Shown in pieces: positions 42,319 to 51,065 of a stretch of 64,000 nt of DNA. The DNA lies in NCBI GenBank assembly GCA_958415525.1, contig CATYZE010000010.1, positions 1-64,000 of the forward strand, read 5' to 3'. The notes below the pieces were generated by a model. It had not been told where the DNA came from. It did no database searches and was given only the letters and a program-made list of their open reading frames with translations. The DNA comes from an uncultured Collinsella sp. (GTDB taxonomy: Bacteria > Actinomycetota > Coriobacteriia > Coriobacteriales > Coriobacteriaceae). Each line of letters begins with the position of its first letter. Position 1 is the stretch's first letter. The position numbers and the translations under genes were made by a program.

Positions 42319-43668
42319 GTGCCAAAAAAGACTGAGAGCACGGGTACTGGGCTGGAATCCTACGTTGCAAAGCTCATGGGCAACGGCTCAAACAGGACTT
42401 CGGTAACCGAGGACGAGATTCAGGTCGCCCTGAAGGATATCGATGTTTCTGACGAGCAGCTCACCGCGGTGTATTCCGCGCTGCGCAACAGCGGCATCCA
42501 GATTATCTCCGCGAGCGGTAACGACGACGCCCCCATGGACGTCGACGATGACGATAACGATACCGATACCGACGATTTCGATGACGACGATGAGCACGAT
42601 TCCGGCTCGCTCGACGATCATGAGCTCAAGATGGCCCGTCAGGCCGACGCCGAGATGGGTTCTTCCAAGAGCAAGAAGAAGCGCACCGTGCGCACGTCCC
42701 GTTCACGCTCGCGCGTGCGTGGCATCGATGCCTCCACGGTGATGCTGACCGGCGATCCGGTTCGTATGTACCTCAAGGAGATCGGCAAGGTCGACCTGCT
42801 GACCGCTTCCGAAGAGGTCGATCTGGCTATGAAGATCGAGGCCGGTCTTGAGGCCACCGAGAAGCTCGAGGCTGCCGATGCCGGTGAGCTCGAGCTCACG
42901 CGTGCCGAGATGCGTCGTCTTTCGCGCATTGAGAACGTCGGCCTCGAAGCCAAGCAGGCACTCATCAGCGCAAACCTGCGTCTGGTTGTCTCCATCGCCA
43001 AGCGCTATGTCGGCCGCGGCATGCTGTTCCTTGACCTGATCCAGGAGGGCAACCTCGGTCTGATTCGCGCCGTCGAGAAGTTCGACTACCAGAAGGGCTT
43101 CAAGTTCTCCACGTACGCCACGTGGTGGATTCGTCAGGCCATTACGCGCGCCATTGCCGACCAGGCCCGTACCATCCGTATTCCCGTGCACATGGTCGAG
43201 ACCATCAACAAGCTCGTCCGTGTGCAGCGCCAGCTCCTTCAGGACCTGGGCCGCGACCCGACCCCCGAGGAGATCGGTGCCGAGATGGACATGAGCGCCG
43301 ACCGCGTCCGCGAGATCCAGAAGATCTCGCAGGAGCCCGTGTCGCTTGAGACCCCCATCGGCGAGGAAGAGGATTCCCAGCTGGGCGACTTCATCGAGGA
43401 CTCCCAGGCAATCGTTCCGCCCGATGCCGCCAGCTTCTCCATGCTACAGGAGCAGCTCACTCAGGTGCTCGACTCGCTTGCCGATCGTGAGCGCAAGGTT
43501 ATCGAGCTGCGCTTTGGCCTTGTCGACGGGCATCCCCGCACGCTCGAGGAAGTCGGCCGCGAGTTTGGCGTCACGCGCGAGCGTATCCGCCAGATCGAGT
43601 CCAAGACCTTGGCCAAGCTCCGCCACCCCAGCCGCAGCAGCAAGCTCAAGGACTACATCGAGTCATAA
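42319..43668 (+). CDS. rpoD: Primary sigma factor RpoD/SigA
   Basis: 449 aa from GTG 42319, 5 bp after AAGGGAG; an ATG at 42304 lacks a ribosome site. Region 1.1 is replaced by an acidic stretch (about 70-105, Asp-rich) and a basic patch (about 114-138). Region 1.2 ([16 protein letters not shown]), regions 2.1-2.4 ([56 protein letters not shown]), regions 3 and 4 ([27 protein letters not shown]) are all canonical. It directs RNA polymerase to housekeeping promoters; the TTGAxx/TATAAT boxes in this window match it. Confidence 0.96.
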   Translation: MPKKTESTGTGLESYVAKLMGNGSNRTSVTEDEIQVALKDIDVSDEQLTAVYSALRNSGIQIISASGNDDAPMDVDDDDNDTDTDDFDDDDEHDSGSLDDHELKMARQADAEMGSSKSKKKRTVRTSRSRSRVRGIDASTVMLTGDPVRMYLKEIGKVDLLTASEEVDLAMKIEAGLEATEKLEAADAGELELTRAEMRRLSRIENVGLEAKQALISANLRLVVSIAKRYVGRGMLFLDLIQEGNLGLIRAVEKFDYQKGFKFSTYATWWIRQAITRAIADQARTIRIPVHMVETINKLVRVQRQLLQDLGRDPTPEEIGAEMDMSADRVREIQKISQEPVSLETPIGEEEDSQLGDFIEDSQAIVPPDAASFSMLQEQLTQVLDSLADRERKVIELRFGLVDGHPRTLEEVGREFGVTRERIRQIESKTLAKLRHPSRSSKLKDYIES

Positions 43669-43681
43669 CCTCGCAAGCAAG

Positions 43682-43720
43682 AAGCGCCCTCAAGCACATC
43701 CGCTTGGGGGCGCTTTCATG
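43682..43720 (+). terminator. rpoD terminator
   Basis: AAGCGCCCTCAAGC (43682-43695) pairs with GCTTGGGGGCGCTT (43702-43715), loop of 6 nt, followed by TTC. Confidence 0.75.
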
Positions 43721-43776
43721 TAGTCATTGGGGACGTTCTTGAATGACTAGTCGTTTAAGAACGTCCCCAATGACTA
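43721..43776. repeat. 56-bp near-perfect palindrome
   Basis: Arms 43721-43740 and 43757-43776 are perfectly complementary over 20 bp, and the 16-nt centre is itself almost palindromic around ACTAGT. It starts directly after the rpoD terminator and shares GACGTTCTT with other palindromic DNA in the window (GGCGTTCTTACC before leuS). It may be a REP-like element. Confidence 0.8.
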
Positions 43777-43802
43777 GGTCGGAAAAATTCTCAAAAAAGT
43801 TC

Positions 43803-43830
43803 TTGCCCTGAGCTGATTCGTCCGTATAAT
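43803..43830 (+). promoter_or_regulatory. tRNA-Asn promoter
   Basis: TTGCCC at 43803-43808 and consensus TATAAT at 43825-43830, spacer 16, ending 30 bp before the first tRNA. Confidence 0.75.
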
Positions 43831-43860
43831 AAACTTCGTTGCTTGAGAGCACGCACCTAT

Positions 43861-43935
43861 TCCTCGGTAGCTCAATGGTAGAGCACGCGGCTGTTAACCG
43901 CGCTGTTGTAGGTTCGAGTCCTACCCGGGGAGCCA
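43861..43935 (+). tRNA. tRNA-Asn (GTT), copy 1
   Basis: 75 nt including encoded CCA. The acceptor stem TCCTCGG pairs with CCGGGGA (one G-T pair), the anticodon loop is CTGTTAA with anticodon GTT, and the T-arm has GTTCGAGTC. The D-arm is GCTCAATGGTAGAGC. Confidence 0.97.
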
Positions 43936-43943
43936 GAATTTCT

Positions 43944-43965
43944 CAGCCCATTCCGCTGGGCTTTT
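43944..43965 (+). terminator. Hairpin between the two tRNA genes
   Basis: AGCCCA (43945-43950) pairs with TGGGCT (43957-43962), followed by TTT. It is either a weak terminator or a processing signal in a shared transcript. Confidence 0.45.
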
Positions 43966-43969
43966 AAAT

Positions 43970-44044
43970 TCCTCGGTAGCTCAATGGTAGAGCACGCGGC
44001 TGTTAACCGCGCTGTTGTAGGTTCGAGTCCTACCCGGGGAGCCA
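43970..44044 (+). tRNA. tRNA-Asn (GTT), copy 2
   Basis: Identical to the first copy over all 75 nt, with encoded CCA. Since no promoter lies in the 34-bp spacer it is probably transcribed together with copy 1. Confidence 0.97.
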
Positions 44045-44051
44045 GGTTGTA

Positions 44052-44081
44052 AAACCCGTCGCTTATGCGGCGGGTTTTTTT
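44052..44081 (+). terminator. Terminator after the tRNA pair
   Basis: AAACCCG...CGC pairs with GCG...CGGGTTT around a TTAT loop, followed by seven Ts. Confidence 0.9.
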
Positions 44082-44238
44082 ATACCGCGACCACTTGACT
44101 CGAACGTTGCCATATCAACATTTCGTGTCGAGGATGTAATCCCGCGACCCACCACCTCAACATGGCGCGGTCGTTGTAGAATATTGCAATGATTGCTCCC
44201 ACGACATGGTGCCGCGAGCACCAGATAAGGAGATTCTT

Positions 44239-44595
44239 GTGTCTGAGACCATTAACGGCAGCCTGAGCGTCTCGAACGACGTTATTGCCGATATTGCCGG
44301 TTATGCCGCGATGACGTGCTATGGCGTTGTCGGTATGGCTGAGCAGCTCCAAGGCGCCGAGAGCGTGCGCCTGCTTGCCGGTCAGCGCCTCCGCAAGGGC
44401 GTGCTTGTCTCCGCCGACGAGAACGGCCTTACGGTCGATCTTCACGTCGTGCTCGAGAACGGCGTCAACATGAAGTCCGTCTGCCACAATCTTTCGAGCT
44501 CCGTTGCCTTCACCCTGCAGGAGATCGCCCAGATCGATCCCGCCAGCCTTAAGATCGGCATCCATATCGACGCGCTCAAGAGCCGTCTGAACTAG
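44239..44595 (+). CDS. Asp23/Gls24 family protein
   Basis: 118 aa from GTG 44239, 6 bp after AAGGAG; the frame is open for 11 more codons upstream but without a ribosome site. NGSLSVSNDVIADIAGYAAMTCYGVVGMA and VDLHVVLENGVNMKSVCHNLSSSVAFTLQ are typical of the Asp23/YloU family. In Firmicutes and Actinobacteria yloU precedes the DAK-type gene yloV/fakA, as here. The protein is thought to act at the cell envelope or in lipid homeostasis; the exact role is unknown. Confidence 0.9.
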   Translation: MSETINGSLSVSNDVIADIAGYAAMTCYGVVGMAEQLQGAESVRLLAGQRLRKGVLVSADENGLTVDLHVVLENGVNMKSVCHNLSSSVAFTLQEIAQIDPASLKIGIHIDALKSRLN

Positions 44596-44622
44596 CATCC
44601 GAAAACGGAGATTCAAATACCC

Positions 44623-46284
44623 ATGATTGCAAAGACCATTCGCACCTGTTTTCCGATCGCTGCGGCTGCCGTTTCCGACAAGGCCGAGGAGATCAATAAG
44701 CTCAACGTCTTCCCCGTGCCCGACGGTGACACCGGCACCAACATGTCGCTCACGCTCGCCTCGGTGACCAAGGAGCTCTCCGCTCTTCCTGCCGACGCCG
44801 ACATGGAGGCCATTGCCGGCGCCATCACCCACGGCTCCCTGATGGGCGCCCGCGGCAACTCCGGTGTCATCACCTCGCAGATCCTGCGCGGTGTGGCCGA
44901 GGGTCTCGTTTCTGCCGATGAGCCCATTACGTCCGCCAACATCGCCTATGCGTTCCGCCGAGCCGTCAAGGTCGCCTTCCAGGCCGTTCGTAAGCCTATC
45001 GAGGGCACGATCCTCACGGTCCTGCGCGACGTCTCGACCAAAGCCGACGAGTGCGAGAAGAAGAAGTTCTCGGCCGAGGACGCGCTCGACGCCATCGTCG
45101 TCGAGGCATATCAGTCCGTCGCCCGTACGCCCGACCTGCTGCCTGTCCTCAAGGAGAACGGCGTAGTCGACTCTGGCGCCTTTGGCTTTGCCATCTTCCT
45201 CGAGAACTTTGTCGCTGCCGCTCTTGGCCGCAGCACCGTGGTCGAGGATTTCTCCGCTACGTTTGATTCCGCTGGCTCTGCTCGCGACGCGGCCCTTGGT
45301 CGTGTTGAGATCGAGGCCAACGACGACTGGGAGGGCTCGGAGTTCCGCTACTGCAACGAGTTCCTCTTTAAGGCCGACGCCCCGTTTGACGAGGACGAGT
45401 GCCTGAAGTTTCTGGGTTCCATGGGCGACTGCGAGCTGCTCGTGGGTGCCTATCCCGACTACAAGATCCACGTGCACTCCAACACCCCCAACCTGGTGCT
45501 CGAGCACATGCTGCAGCTTGGCCAGATCTACGAGGTCTTTATCCATAACATGGAGATGGAGGCCCACGACCGCACCGCTAAGATCCACGAGGATCAGGAG
45601 AAGGCCGCCGAGCCCGCGAAGGCGCTTGGCTTTGTCGCCGTTGCCGCCGGCTCCGGCGAGGCCGACATTCTCAAGTCCCTCGGTGTCGATGTGATCGTTT
45701 CGGGCGGTCAGACCATGAACCCCTCGACTGCAGATCTGCTGGGCGCCGTTGACCAGGTCAACGCGACCTCGGTCATCATCCTGCCCAACAACGGCAACAT
45801 CCGCATGGCTGCCGAGGCCGCTGCCTCCGCCTGCACCGATAAGAAGGTCGCCGTCGTTCCCACCAAGACCGTCCCGCAGGCCTTCTCCGCGCTGTTCGCG
45901 GTCCTGCCCGATTCCGAGCTCGAGGATGCTGTGGCCGCTATGGTCGATGTCATCAGCGAGGTTCGCGATGGCGAGGTCACCCGTGCCGTGCGCGATTCCA
46001 GCGCCTCCGACGGCTCGCCGATTCACTCCGGCGACGTCATGGGCATCATCGCCGGCTCCATCGACGTGGTCGGCTCCGACGTGAAGCAGGTTACGCTCGA
46101 CTGCATCAACCGTATGCAGGAGGAAGAGGAGGGCGACGCGCTGACGATTCTGGCCGGCGAGGAGCTGTCCGACGAGGCCTTCCAGGAGATCGTCGATGCC
46201 ATAGAGGAGGCTCAGCCCGATCTGGAGATTGACGCCCATCGTGGCGAGCAGCCGCTCTACCCTGTGATCTTCTCGATCGAGTAG
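44623..46284 (+). CDS. fakA: DhaL-domain fatty acid kinase, FakA/YloV-like
   Basis: 553 aa. The nucleotide-binding DhaL domain (1-200) shows NVFPVPDGDTGTNMSLTL (the D-x-D-x-G-x-N at 34-41 binds Mg-ATP) and HGSLMGARGNSGVITSQILRG. The middle and C-terminal parts follow the YloV/FakA layout with DYKIHVHSNTPNLVLEHML. FakA phosphorylates fatty acids presented by FakB, feeding PlsX/PlsY phospholipid synthesis. plsX and acpP are 5 kb downstream, but no fakB gene is in the window. It follows the Asp23 gene by 27 bp and recG starts 9 bp after it. Confidence 0.88.
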   Translation: MIAKTIRTCFPIAAAAVSDKAEEINKLNVFPVPDGDTGTNMSLTLASVTKELSALPADADMEAIAGAITHGSLMGARGNSGVITSQILRGVAEGLVSADEPITSANIAYAFRRAVKVAFQAVRKPIEGTILTVLRDVSTKADECEKKKFSAEDALDAIVVEAYQSVARTPDLLPVLKENGVVDSGAFGFAIFLENFVAAALGRSTVVEDFSATFDSAGSARDAALGRVEIEANDDWEGSEFRYCNEFLFKADAPFDEDECLKFLGSMGDCELLVGAYPDYKIHVHSNTPNLVLEHMLQLGQIYEVFIHNMEMEAHDRTAKIHEDQEKAAEPAKALGFVAVAAGSGEADILKSLGVDVIVSGGQTMNPSTADLLGAVDQVNATSVIILPNNGNIRMAAEAAASACTDKKVAVVPTKTVPQAFSALFAVLPDSELEDAVAAMVDVISEVRDGEVTRAVRDSSASDGSPIHSGDVMGIIAGSIDVVGSDVKQVTLDCINRMQEEEEGDALTILAGEELSDEAFQEIVDAIEEAQPDLEIDAHRGEQPLYPVIFSIE

Positions 46285-46293
46285 GCTCTGCCC

Positions 46294-48471
46294 ATGTCCG
46301 AGCTGTGCTCCGTGCCGCGCGTCTCGGAGCGCTTTGCCCAGAGCAATGCGCTCGACGAGGATATCGCGCGACTCAAATATGTTTCGGGTAAACGTGAGGA
46401 GGCCCTTCGCCGTCTGGGAATTCGGACGGTGGGGGACCTCCTTCTCCATATCCCTCATCGGTACCTGGACTTCACCCGCTCCTGGTCTATCGAGATGGCG
46501 CCCATCGGTACCGTGTGCACGATTATCGCCACGGTCGATCGCATCGTGCAAAAGCAGCCCCGTCCGCGTATGCAGGTGACCGAGGTCTCGCTTGTGGACG
46601 AGACGGGCGTGCTACAGGTCGCCTTTTTCCGTCAGCCCTGGATTGCCCAGCAGCTTAAGCAGGGCGATCGCCTGGCCGTGATGGGTAAGGTCGAGTTTGC
46701 CTACGGCTTTAAGCAGATGGCCTCGCCGCACTTTGAAAAGCTTGAGGAGGGGCGCGCTGCCGGCACTATCCTGCCGGTCCACTACGTGAGTGACGGCGTG
46801 AGCCAGGCGTGGATGCGCCGTATCGTAAGCGGCGCGCTCGAGGTTGTCGGCAACCCCTTCGATCCGATTCCCGCGCCGCTGCGCGTTAAGCGCCGCTTGA
46901 TGAGCTGTGCCCGTGCGCTTCGATCGATTCACTTTCCCTCGAGCATGGCCGAGCGCGATATCGCGCGCCGGCGTCTTGCCTACGAGGAGTGCCTCTACCT
47001 GCAGCTGGCGTTGCGTCTGCGCAACGACGGCGGCTTGGTCGAGGTGGTGCCTTATGCCCACGCCGCGGGCGAGCACCTGGCCGCGCTTAAGCAGGCCCTG
47101 CCGTTTTCGCTGAGCGACGAGCAGGAGGCCGCGTTCCAAGATATCCTGCGCGATATGTGCGATAGCGGGCGCGTGATGAACCGCCTGCTGCTGGGCGATG
47201 TCGGTACCGGCAAGACCGCTGTTGCCGTCTGCGCGCTGGCTGTGGCTGCCGATAGCGGCACGCAGGCCTGCGTTATGGCGCCCACGGGCGTGCTGGCGCG
47301 TCAATATGCCGATAAGACCGGCCCCTTGCTCTCTCGGGCCGGTATGACGTGGGCGCTCCTGACGGGCGCCACTCCGGCGGTCGAGCGCGAGCGGATCCAT
47401 GCTCAGCTTCAGTCTGGTGAGCTCGACGTGCTCTTTGGTACGCACGCGGTCCTTTCGGATAACGTTGCGTTCAAGCATCTGTCGCTCGTGGTCATCGATG
47501 AACAGCACCGGTTTGGCGTCGGCCAGCGCAACGCCCTGCGCGCGAAAGGCCCCGGTGCCGATCTGCTCGTTATGACGGCAACGCCCATCCCGCGTACGCT
47601 GGCGCTTTCGGTCTACGGCGATCTGGACACGAGCATCATCCGCCATCGGCCTGTTCCTGGCGCTGGCGTGTCGACACGTGTGCTCACCGAGTCGAGCCGT
47701 GACCTCGCCTATGGCGCCATCCGCGAGGCGCATGAAAAGGGTCAGCAGGCCTACGTGATTTGCCCGCTCGTGGAGCCGAGCGACTCGGCCGATGAGCTGG
47801 AGGACGTGCCCGGTATCGCCCGCGACGACGAGGGCCGCGTGACGGTCCCCGTGCCGCTGCACGATACGGCGACCGAGCTCGATCGCCTGCGTCTGGCGTT
47901 GCCGGGTCTTGCCATCGAGCGCCTTCACGGCCGCATGCCAGCGGGGGAGAAGGATCAGGTTATCGATGCCTTCAAGCGCGGCGAGATCGACGTGCTTGTC
48001 TCGACTACGGTGGTTGAGGTGGGCGTCGACGTGCCCAACGCCACCGTCATGGTCATCGAGAACGGTGAGCGCTTTGGGTTGGCGGCCTTGCACCAGCTGC
48101 GCGGGCGTGTAGGCCGCGGCAGCGTGTCGGGCACCTGCCTGGTCATGACGCACTCCAAGGGCAACGGCGGCGCGTCGGCGGCACAAGACCGCCTCCAGTC
48201 ACTCGAGAAGACCTCGGACGGCTTTACGCTCGCCCAGATGGATCTGCGTTTGCGCCACGAGGGCGAGATTCTTGGCTACCGTCAGCATGGCGGCGTGACC
48301 CTGCACTTTGTGGACCTGGACGCCGACGAGGAGCTGATCGAGTGGGCCCATTTGGACGCGGTCGAGCTCTTGCGGTATGCTTGCAACCTTGACTCCGTGG
48401 CGACGCGCCCCCTGCGCAATGCGGTCGCCATGCGATATCGACACATTTTTAAGGAGGTCAGCGGAGGATGA
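46294..48471 (+). CDS. recG: ATP-dependent DNA helicase RecG
   Basis: 725 aa. An OB-fold wedge domain (about 60-165; TVCTIIATVDRIVQKQPRPR) precedes the helicase core with Walker A LLGDVGTGKTAVAV, DEQH box VVIDEQHRFGVGQR, motif III MTATPIPRTLAL, and motifs V/VI VSTTVVEVGVDVPNAT and LHQLRGRVGRG. RecG remodels stalled forks and Holliday junctions. Its position between fakA and rsmD is conserved in many Gram-positive bacteria. It overlaps rsmD by 4 bp. Confidence 0.95.
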   Translation: MSELCSVPRVSERFAQSNALDEDIARLKYVSGKREEALRRLGIRTVGDLLLHIPHRYLDFTRSWSIEMAPIGTVCTIIATVDRIVQKQPRPRMQVTEVSLVDETGVLQVAFFRQPWIAQQLKQGDRLAVMGKVEFAYGFKQMASPHFEKLEEGRAAGTILPVHYVSDGVSQAWMRRIVSGALEVVGNPFDPIPAPLRVKRRLMSCARALRSIHFPSSMAERDIARRRLAYEECLYLQLALRLRNDGGLVEVVPYAHAAGEHLAALKQALPFSLSDEQEAAFQDILRDMCDSGRVMNRLLLGDVGTGKTAVAVCALAVAADSGTQACVMAPTGVLARQYADKTGPLLSRAGMTWALLTGATPAVERERIHAQLQSGELDVLFGTHAVLSDNVAFKHLSLVVIDEQHRFGVGQRNALRAKGPGADLLVMTATPIPRTLALSVYGDLDTSIIRHRPVPGAGVSTRVLTESSRDLAYGAIREAHEKGQQAYVICPLVEPSDSADELEDVPGIARDDEGRVTVPVPLHDTATELDRLRLALPGLAIERLHGRMPAGEKDQVIDAFKRGEIDVLVSTTVVEVGVDVPNATVMVIENGERFGLAALHQLRGRVGRGSVSGTCLVMTHSKGNGGASAAQDRLQSLEKTSDGFTLAQMDLRLRHEGEILGYRQHGGVTLHFVDLDADEELIEWAHLDAVELLRYACNLDSVATRPLRNAVAMRYRHIFKEVSGG

Positions 48472-49124
48472 GAATCATCGGCGGCGAATGGCGCGGTCGT
48501 AAGATCGAGGAGCCCCGTGGTCGCGATGTCACCCGCCCCACGACCGATCGTGTGCGCGAGGCATGCGCATCTATGGTCATGTCGGCATTTGACTTCGATC
48601 TGGACGAGGTCCGCGTGCTGGACGCCTTTGGCGGCTCCGGCGCTTTGGGTATCGAGATGCTCTCACGTGGTGCCCGCTCGCTCACGACGTTCGAGATCGA
48701 TCGGAATGCCGCGCGGCTCATTACCAAGAATATCGAGTCGCTCTGCCGTGACCGTGCGCGTTGGCGCGTGATAACGGGCGACATGCTGGCGAGTGCCTCG
48801 CGCGGTCGTGTGCCGGGCGGCCCCTTTGATCTGGTCCTGCTCGACCCGCCCTATGCTTTTGGTGCCGAGCCGGTCGAGGAGCTGCTGCAGAACCTGGCTC
48901 AGCAGGGTCTGCTTGCACCTGGCGCTTATGCCCTGTTTGAGCATGCCGCCGCCGATGCGGGCGCGCATCCGGTAGGCTTTGAGATCGTGCGCGAGAAGCG
49001 CTACGGCATTACCTCGGTCGACCTGCTTCGTTGGATCGGCGATGACGATGGTGAGGAAGATTGCGCTGGCACCGATGCTCACAACAACGATGCCACGACG
49101 TTTCAGGAGGACGCCCATGAATGA
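48468..49124 (+). CDS. rsmD: 16S rRNA (guanine-966-N2) methyltransferase RsmD
   Basis: 218 aa. The Rossmann methyltransferase core has VLDAFGGSGALGIEMLSRGA for SAM and LVLLDPPYAFG (D-P-P-Y) for the exocyclic amino group of guanine. The N-terminus MRIIGGEWRGRKIEEPRG is characteristic. The C-terminal 25 residues are acidic and His/Asn/Asp-rich (DDDGEEDCAGTDAHNND), a short extension not typical of the family. It overlaps recG and coaD. Confidence 0.92.
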   Translation: MRIIGGEWRGRKIEEPRGRDVTRPTTDRVREACASMVMSAFDFDLDEVRVLDAFGGSGALGIEMLSRGARSLTTFEIDRNAARLITKNIESLCRDRARWRVITGDMLASASRGRVPGGPFDLVLLDPPYAFGAEPVEELLQNLAQQGLLAPGAYALFEHAAADAGAHPVGFEIVREKRYGITSVDLLRWIGDDDGEEDCAGTDAHNNDATTFQEDAHE

Positions 49125-49614
49125 CACCATCAACCGCGTAATCGTCCCGGGCACCTTCGATCCCATCACGTTTGGCCATATCGACGTCATCCGCCGCGCC
49201 CGCCGCATCTTTCCCAGCGTGATCGTCGCTGTTGCCGAGTCGCAGGGTAAAAACGGTGTGGGTACCACGTTTATGCTCGATGAGCGCGTGGCGCTGGCCC
49301 GCGAGGCGCTCGGTGATATCGACGGCGTCGAGGTCCTGCCCTTTACCGGCCTCTTGGTCGACTTCGCTCGCGAGCAGGGGGCGGGGGCCGTGGTCAAGGG
49401 TCTGCGCGCCATGACCGACTTTGAGTATGAGCTGCAGCAGGCCGACCTTAACTATCGCCTGGATAACGAGCTGGAGTCCATTTTTGTCATGAGTGCGCCG
49501 CAGTATGGCTATATCTCGAGCTCGGTCGTTCGCCAGATCGCCTCGCTCGGCAGCGATGTATCGACGTTTGTCCCGTCCAACGTGGTCGAAGCGCTCAGAC
49601 ATCGCTTTTCGTGA
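49117..49614 (+). CDS. coaD: Phosphopantetheine adenylyltransferase
   Basis: 165 aa from ATG 49117, after CAGGAGG; longer in-frame starts lie inside rsmD. VIVPGTFDPITFGHIDVIRRA is the nucleotidyltransferase H-x-G-H motif (here T-F-G-H), FARE and GLRAMTDFEYELQQADLNYRL match the substrate pocket, and SSSVVRQIASLG closes the fold. It makes dephospho-CoA in the coenzyme A pathway. The rsmD-coaD pair is widely conserved. Confidence 0.95.
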   Translation: MNDTINRVIVPGTFDPITFGHIDVIRRARRIFPSVIVAVAESQGKNGVGTTFMLDERVALAREALGDIDGVEVLPFTGLLVDFAREQGAGAVVKGLRAMTDFEYELQQADLNYRLDNELESIFVMSAPQYGYISSSVVRQIASLGSDVSTFVPSNVVEALRHRFS

Positions 49615-49682
49615 CGTTTTTTATTGCCTGGTGGCATGTGGTAAACTAGCACGATGATATGTTACCTATGAAAGGAGACCGG

Positions 49683-50180
49683 ATGCCGGGCGAGAATTTT
49701 CCTGGCGATAGGATCGTCAGCTTGGTCGATGAGCTCGAAGGGCTGATCGAGGAAGCCAAGCCGCCTTTCGGCAAGAACGCTCAGTTCAAGGTCATCGACG
49801 CCGACGTGTTCTTCAACATCCTCGACGAGATCCGCATGAGCTATCCCGAGGAGTGGCAGAAGTCCCGCCGTATCCTTAAGGAGCGCGAGGAGCTTATGGC
49901 TTCCGCCGCCGCTCAGGCCGATTCCATCATCGCCGACGCTCAGCAGCAGGCCCTCACCATTGCCGGTGAGCAGGAGATCGTCCGCTTAGCACAGCAGCAG
50001 GCCGACGACATCCGCGATCGCGCCCAGCAGTACGAGCGCGAGACGCGTTATGCTGCCGAGGACTACGCAGAGCAGGTCTTTACGCACCTGGAGGAGAACC
50101 TCAAGAGCCTGACCGGCACCGTTACCCGTTGCCGTCAGCAGCTCAACGAGGGTGCCGCCCAACAGAATGGTCAGTGGTAA
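49683..50180 (+). CDS. DivIVA-like coiled-coil protein, SepIVA-like
   Basis: 165 aa from ATG 49683, 5 bp after AAAGGAG (an in-frame ATG at 49659 lies before that site). The N-terminal segment IVSLVDELEGLIEEAKPPFGKNAQFKVIDADVFFNILDEIRMSYPEE leads into a long Ala/Gln/Glu/Asp coiled coil. Both the layout and the position just before DUF177 resemble SepIVA (Rv2927c) of mycobacteria, a cell-division coordinator whose gene stands before DUF177 and rnc. DivIVA relatives sense membrane curvature. I infer a division or polar-growth role. It overlaps the next gene by 1 bp. Confidence 0.7.
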   Translation: MPGENFPGDRIVSLVDELEGLIEEAKPPFGKNAQFKVIDADVFFNILDEIRMSYPEEWQKSRRILKEREELMASAAAQADSIIADAQQQALTIAGEQEIVRLAQQQADDIRDRAQQYERETRYAAEDYAEQVFTHLEENLKSLTGTVTRCRQQLNEGAAQQNGQW

Positions 50181-50734
50181 TGGCTGATTTCCCGAGCGTT
50201 ACCGTCGATCTTTCCGAGCAGCTCGAGTTTCCCGGAGATTCGTATCCGCTGACCGGTAAGGTCGATGTCGCCACCTACACGGTGGGCGAGAAGGAGTACC
50301 AGCTACAGGACGGCATTGACTACGATGTGGTCTTTACCAATGCCGGTACCGGTGTCTTGCTCACGGGCATGGTCCGCGCGCACGCCACCGGCGAGTGCGA
50401 TCGTTGCTTGGAGCCCGCCTCGTTTGATATCGCCGGCGAGATCGAGGAGTTCTACCTCTTCGAGGAGCCCGAGGATCCCGAGGCCTACGAGGACGGCTAC
50501 GAGCTTTTGGGTGAGGACCGCATCGTGGATCTGGGTGAGCCCATCAACGACGCGGTCGTCATGGACACGCCGTTTGTCGTTCTGTGCAAGCCCGATTGCC
50601 GCGGTCTGTGCCCCACTTGCGGTTGTAATCTCAACGTCGAGCAATGCGATTGCGCCGCCCAGGCAGAGGCAGAATGGGCCGCTGCCACGGAAAATCCATT
50701 TGCAGCATTGAAGAATCTCAAGCTCGATGAGTAA
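50180..50734 (+). CDS. DUF177/YceD family protein
   Basis: 184 aa from ATG 50180 (TAATG overlap with the previous stop). Contains TGMVRAHATGECDRCLEPASFDI with C-x2-C and the C-terminal LCKPDCRGLCPTCGCNLNVEQCDC, the conserved Cys-rich region of YceD (DUF177). The family is almost always next to rpmF, as here, and takes part in 23S rRNA/50S maturation in plants and bacteria. The acidic stretch at 95-115 is typical. Confidence 0.92.
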   Translation: MADFPSVTVDLSEQLEFPGDSYPLTGKVDVATYTVGEKEYQLQDGIDYDVVFTNAGTGVLLTGMVRAHATGECDRCLEPASFDIAGEIEEFYLFEEPEDPEAYEDGYELLGEDRIVDLGEPINDAVVMDTPFVVLCKPDCRGLCPTCGCNLNVEQCDCAAQAEAEWAAATENPFAALKNLKLDE

Positions 50735-50798
50735 AACTGTGGTAGTATCGCTACTTGCGCGTAATCGCCACACTGGATAGTTCATAAGGAAGGTCACT

Positions 50799-50978
50799 AT
50801 GCCCGTACCTAAACAAAAGCAGGGTCGTATCCGCACTCACACCCGTCGTTCCGCCAACATGAAGATTTCGGCTGCGGCTCAGTCCACGTGCCCCCGTTGC
50901 GGCGCTGTCAAGCTTCCGCACCACGTGTGCCCCAGCTGCGGTTTCTACAAGGACCGCGAGGTTATCGTTACCGAGTAA
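50799..50978 (+). CDS. rpmF: 50S ribosomal protein L32
   Basis: 59 aa. MPVPKQKQGRIRTHTRRSAN is the L32 start, and CPRCGAVKLPHHVCPSCGFY provides the C-x2-C/C-x2-C zinc ribbon, so this is the zinc-binding form. It follows a good ribosome site (AAGGAAGG) and is placed 64 bp after the DUF177 gene in the conserved yceD-rpmF-plsX order. A hairpin terminator stands between it and plsX. Confidence 0.96.
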   Translation: MPVPKQKQGRIRTHTRRSANMKISAAAQSTCPRCGAVKLPHHVCPSCGFYKDREVIVTE

Positions 50979-51019
50979 CGGTATACTCTGGATGCGATGC
51001 CGTTCCAAATGGAACCACA

Positions 51020-51049
51020 ATGGCCGGCTCAATGAGTCGGCCATTTTTG
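51020..51049 (+). terminator. Hairpin between rpmF and plsX
   Basis: TGGCCGGCTC (51020-51029) pairs with GAGTCGGCCA (51033-51042) with one G-T pair and a 3-nt loop, followed by TTTTT. It probably reduces read-through into plsX. Confidence 0.75.
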
Positions 51050-51065
51050 TATAAGGAGCATGTAT

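Noticed and set aside
43861..44044. tRNA-Asn pair as the attachment site of the defence island
   Set aside because: The tRNAs lie 29 kb from the island, among core genes. There is no integrase and no repeat of the tRNA 3' end near the island.
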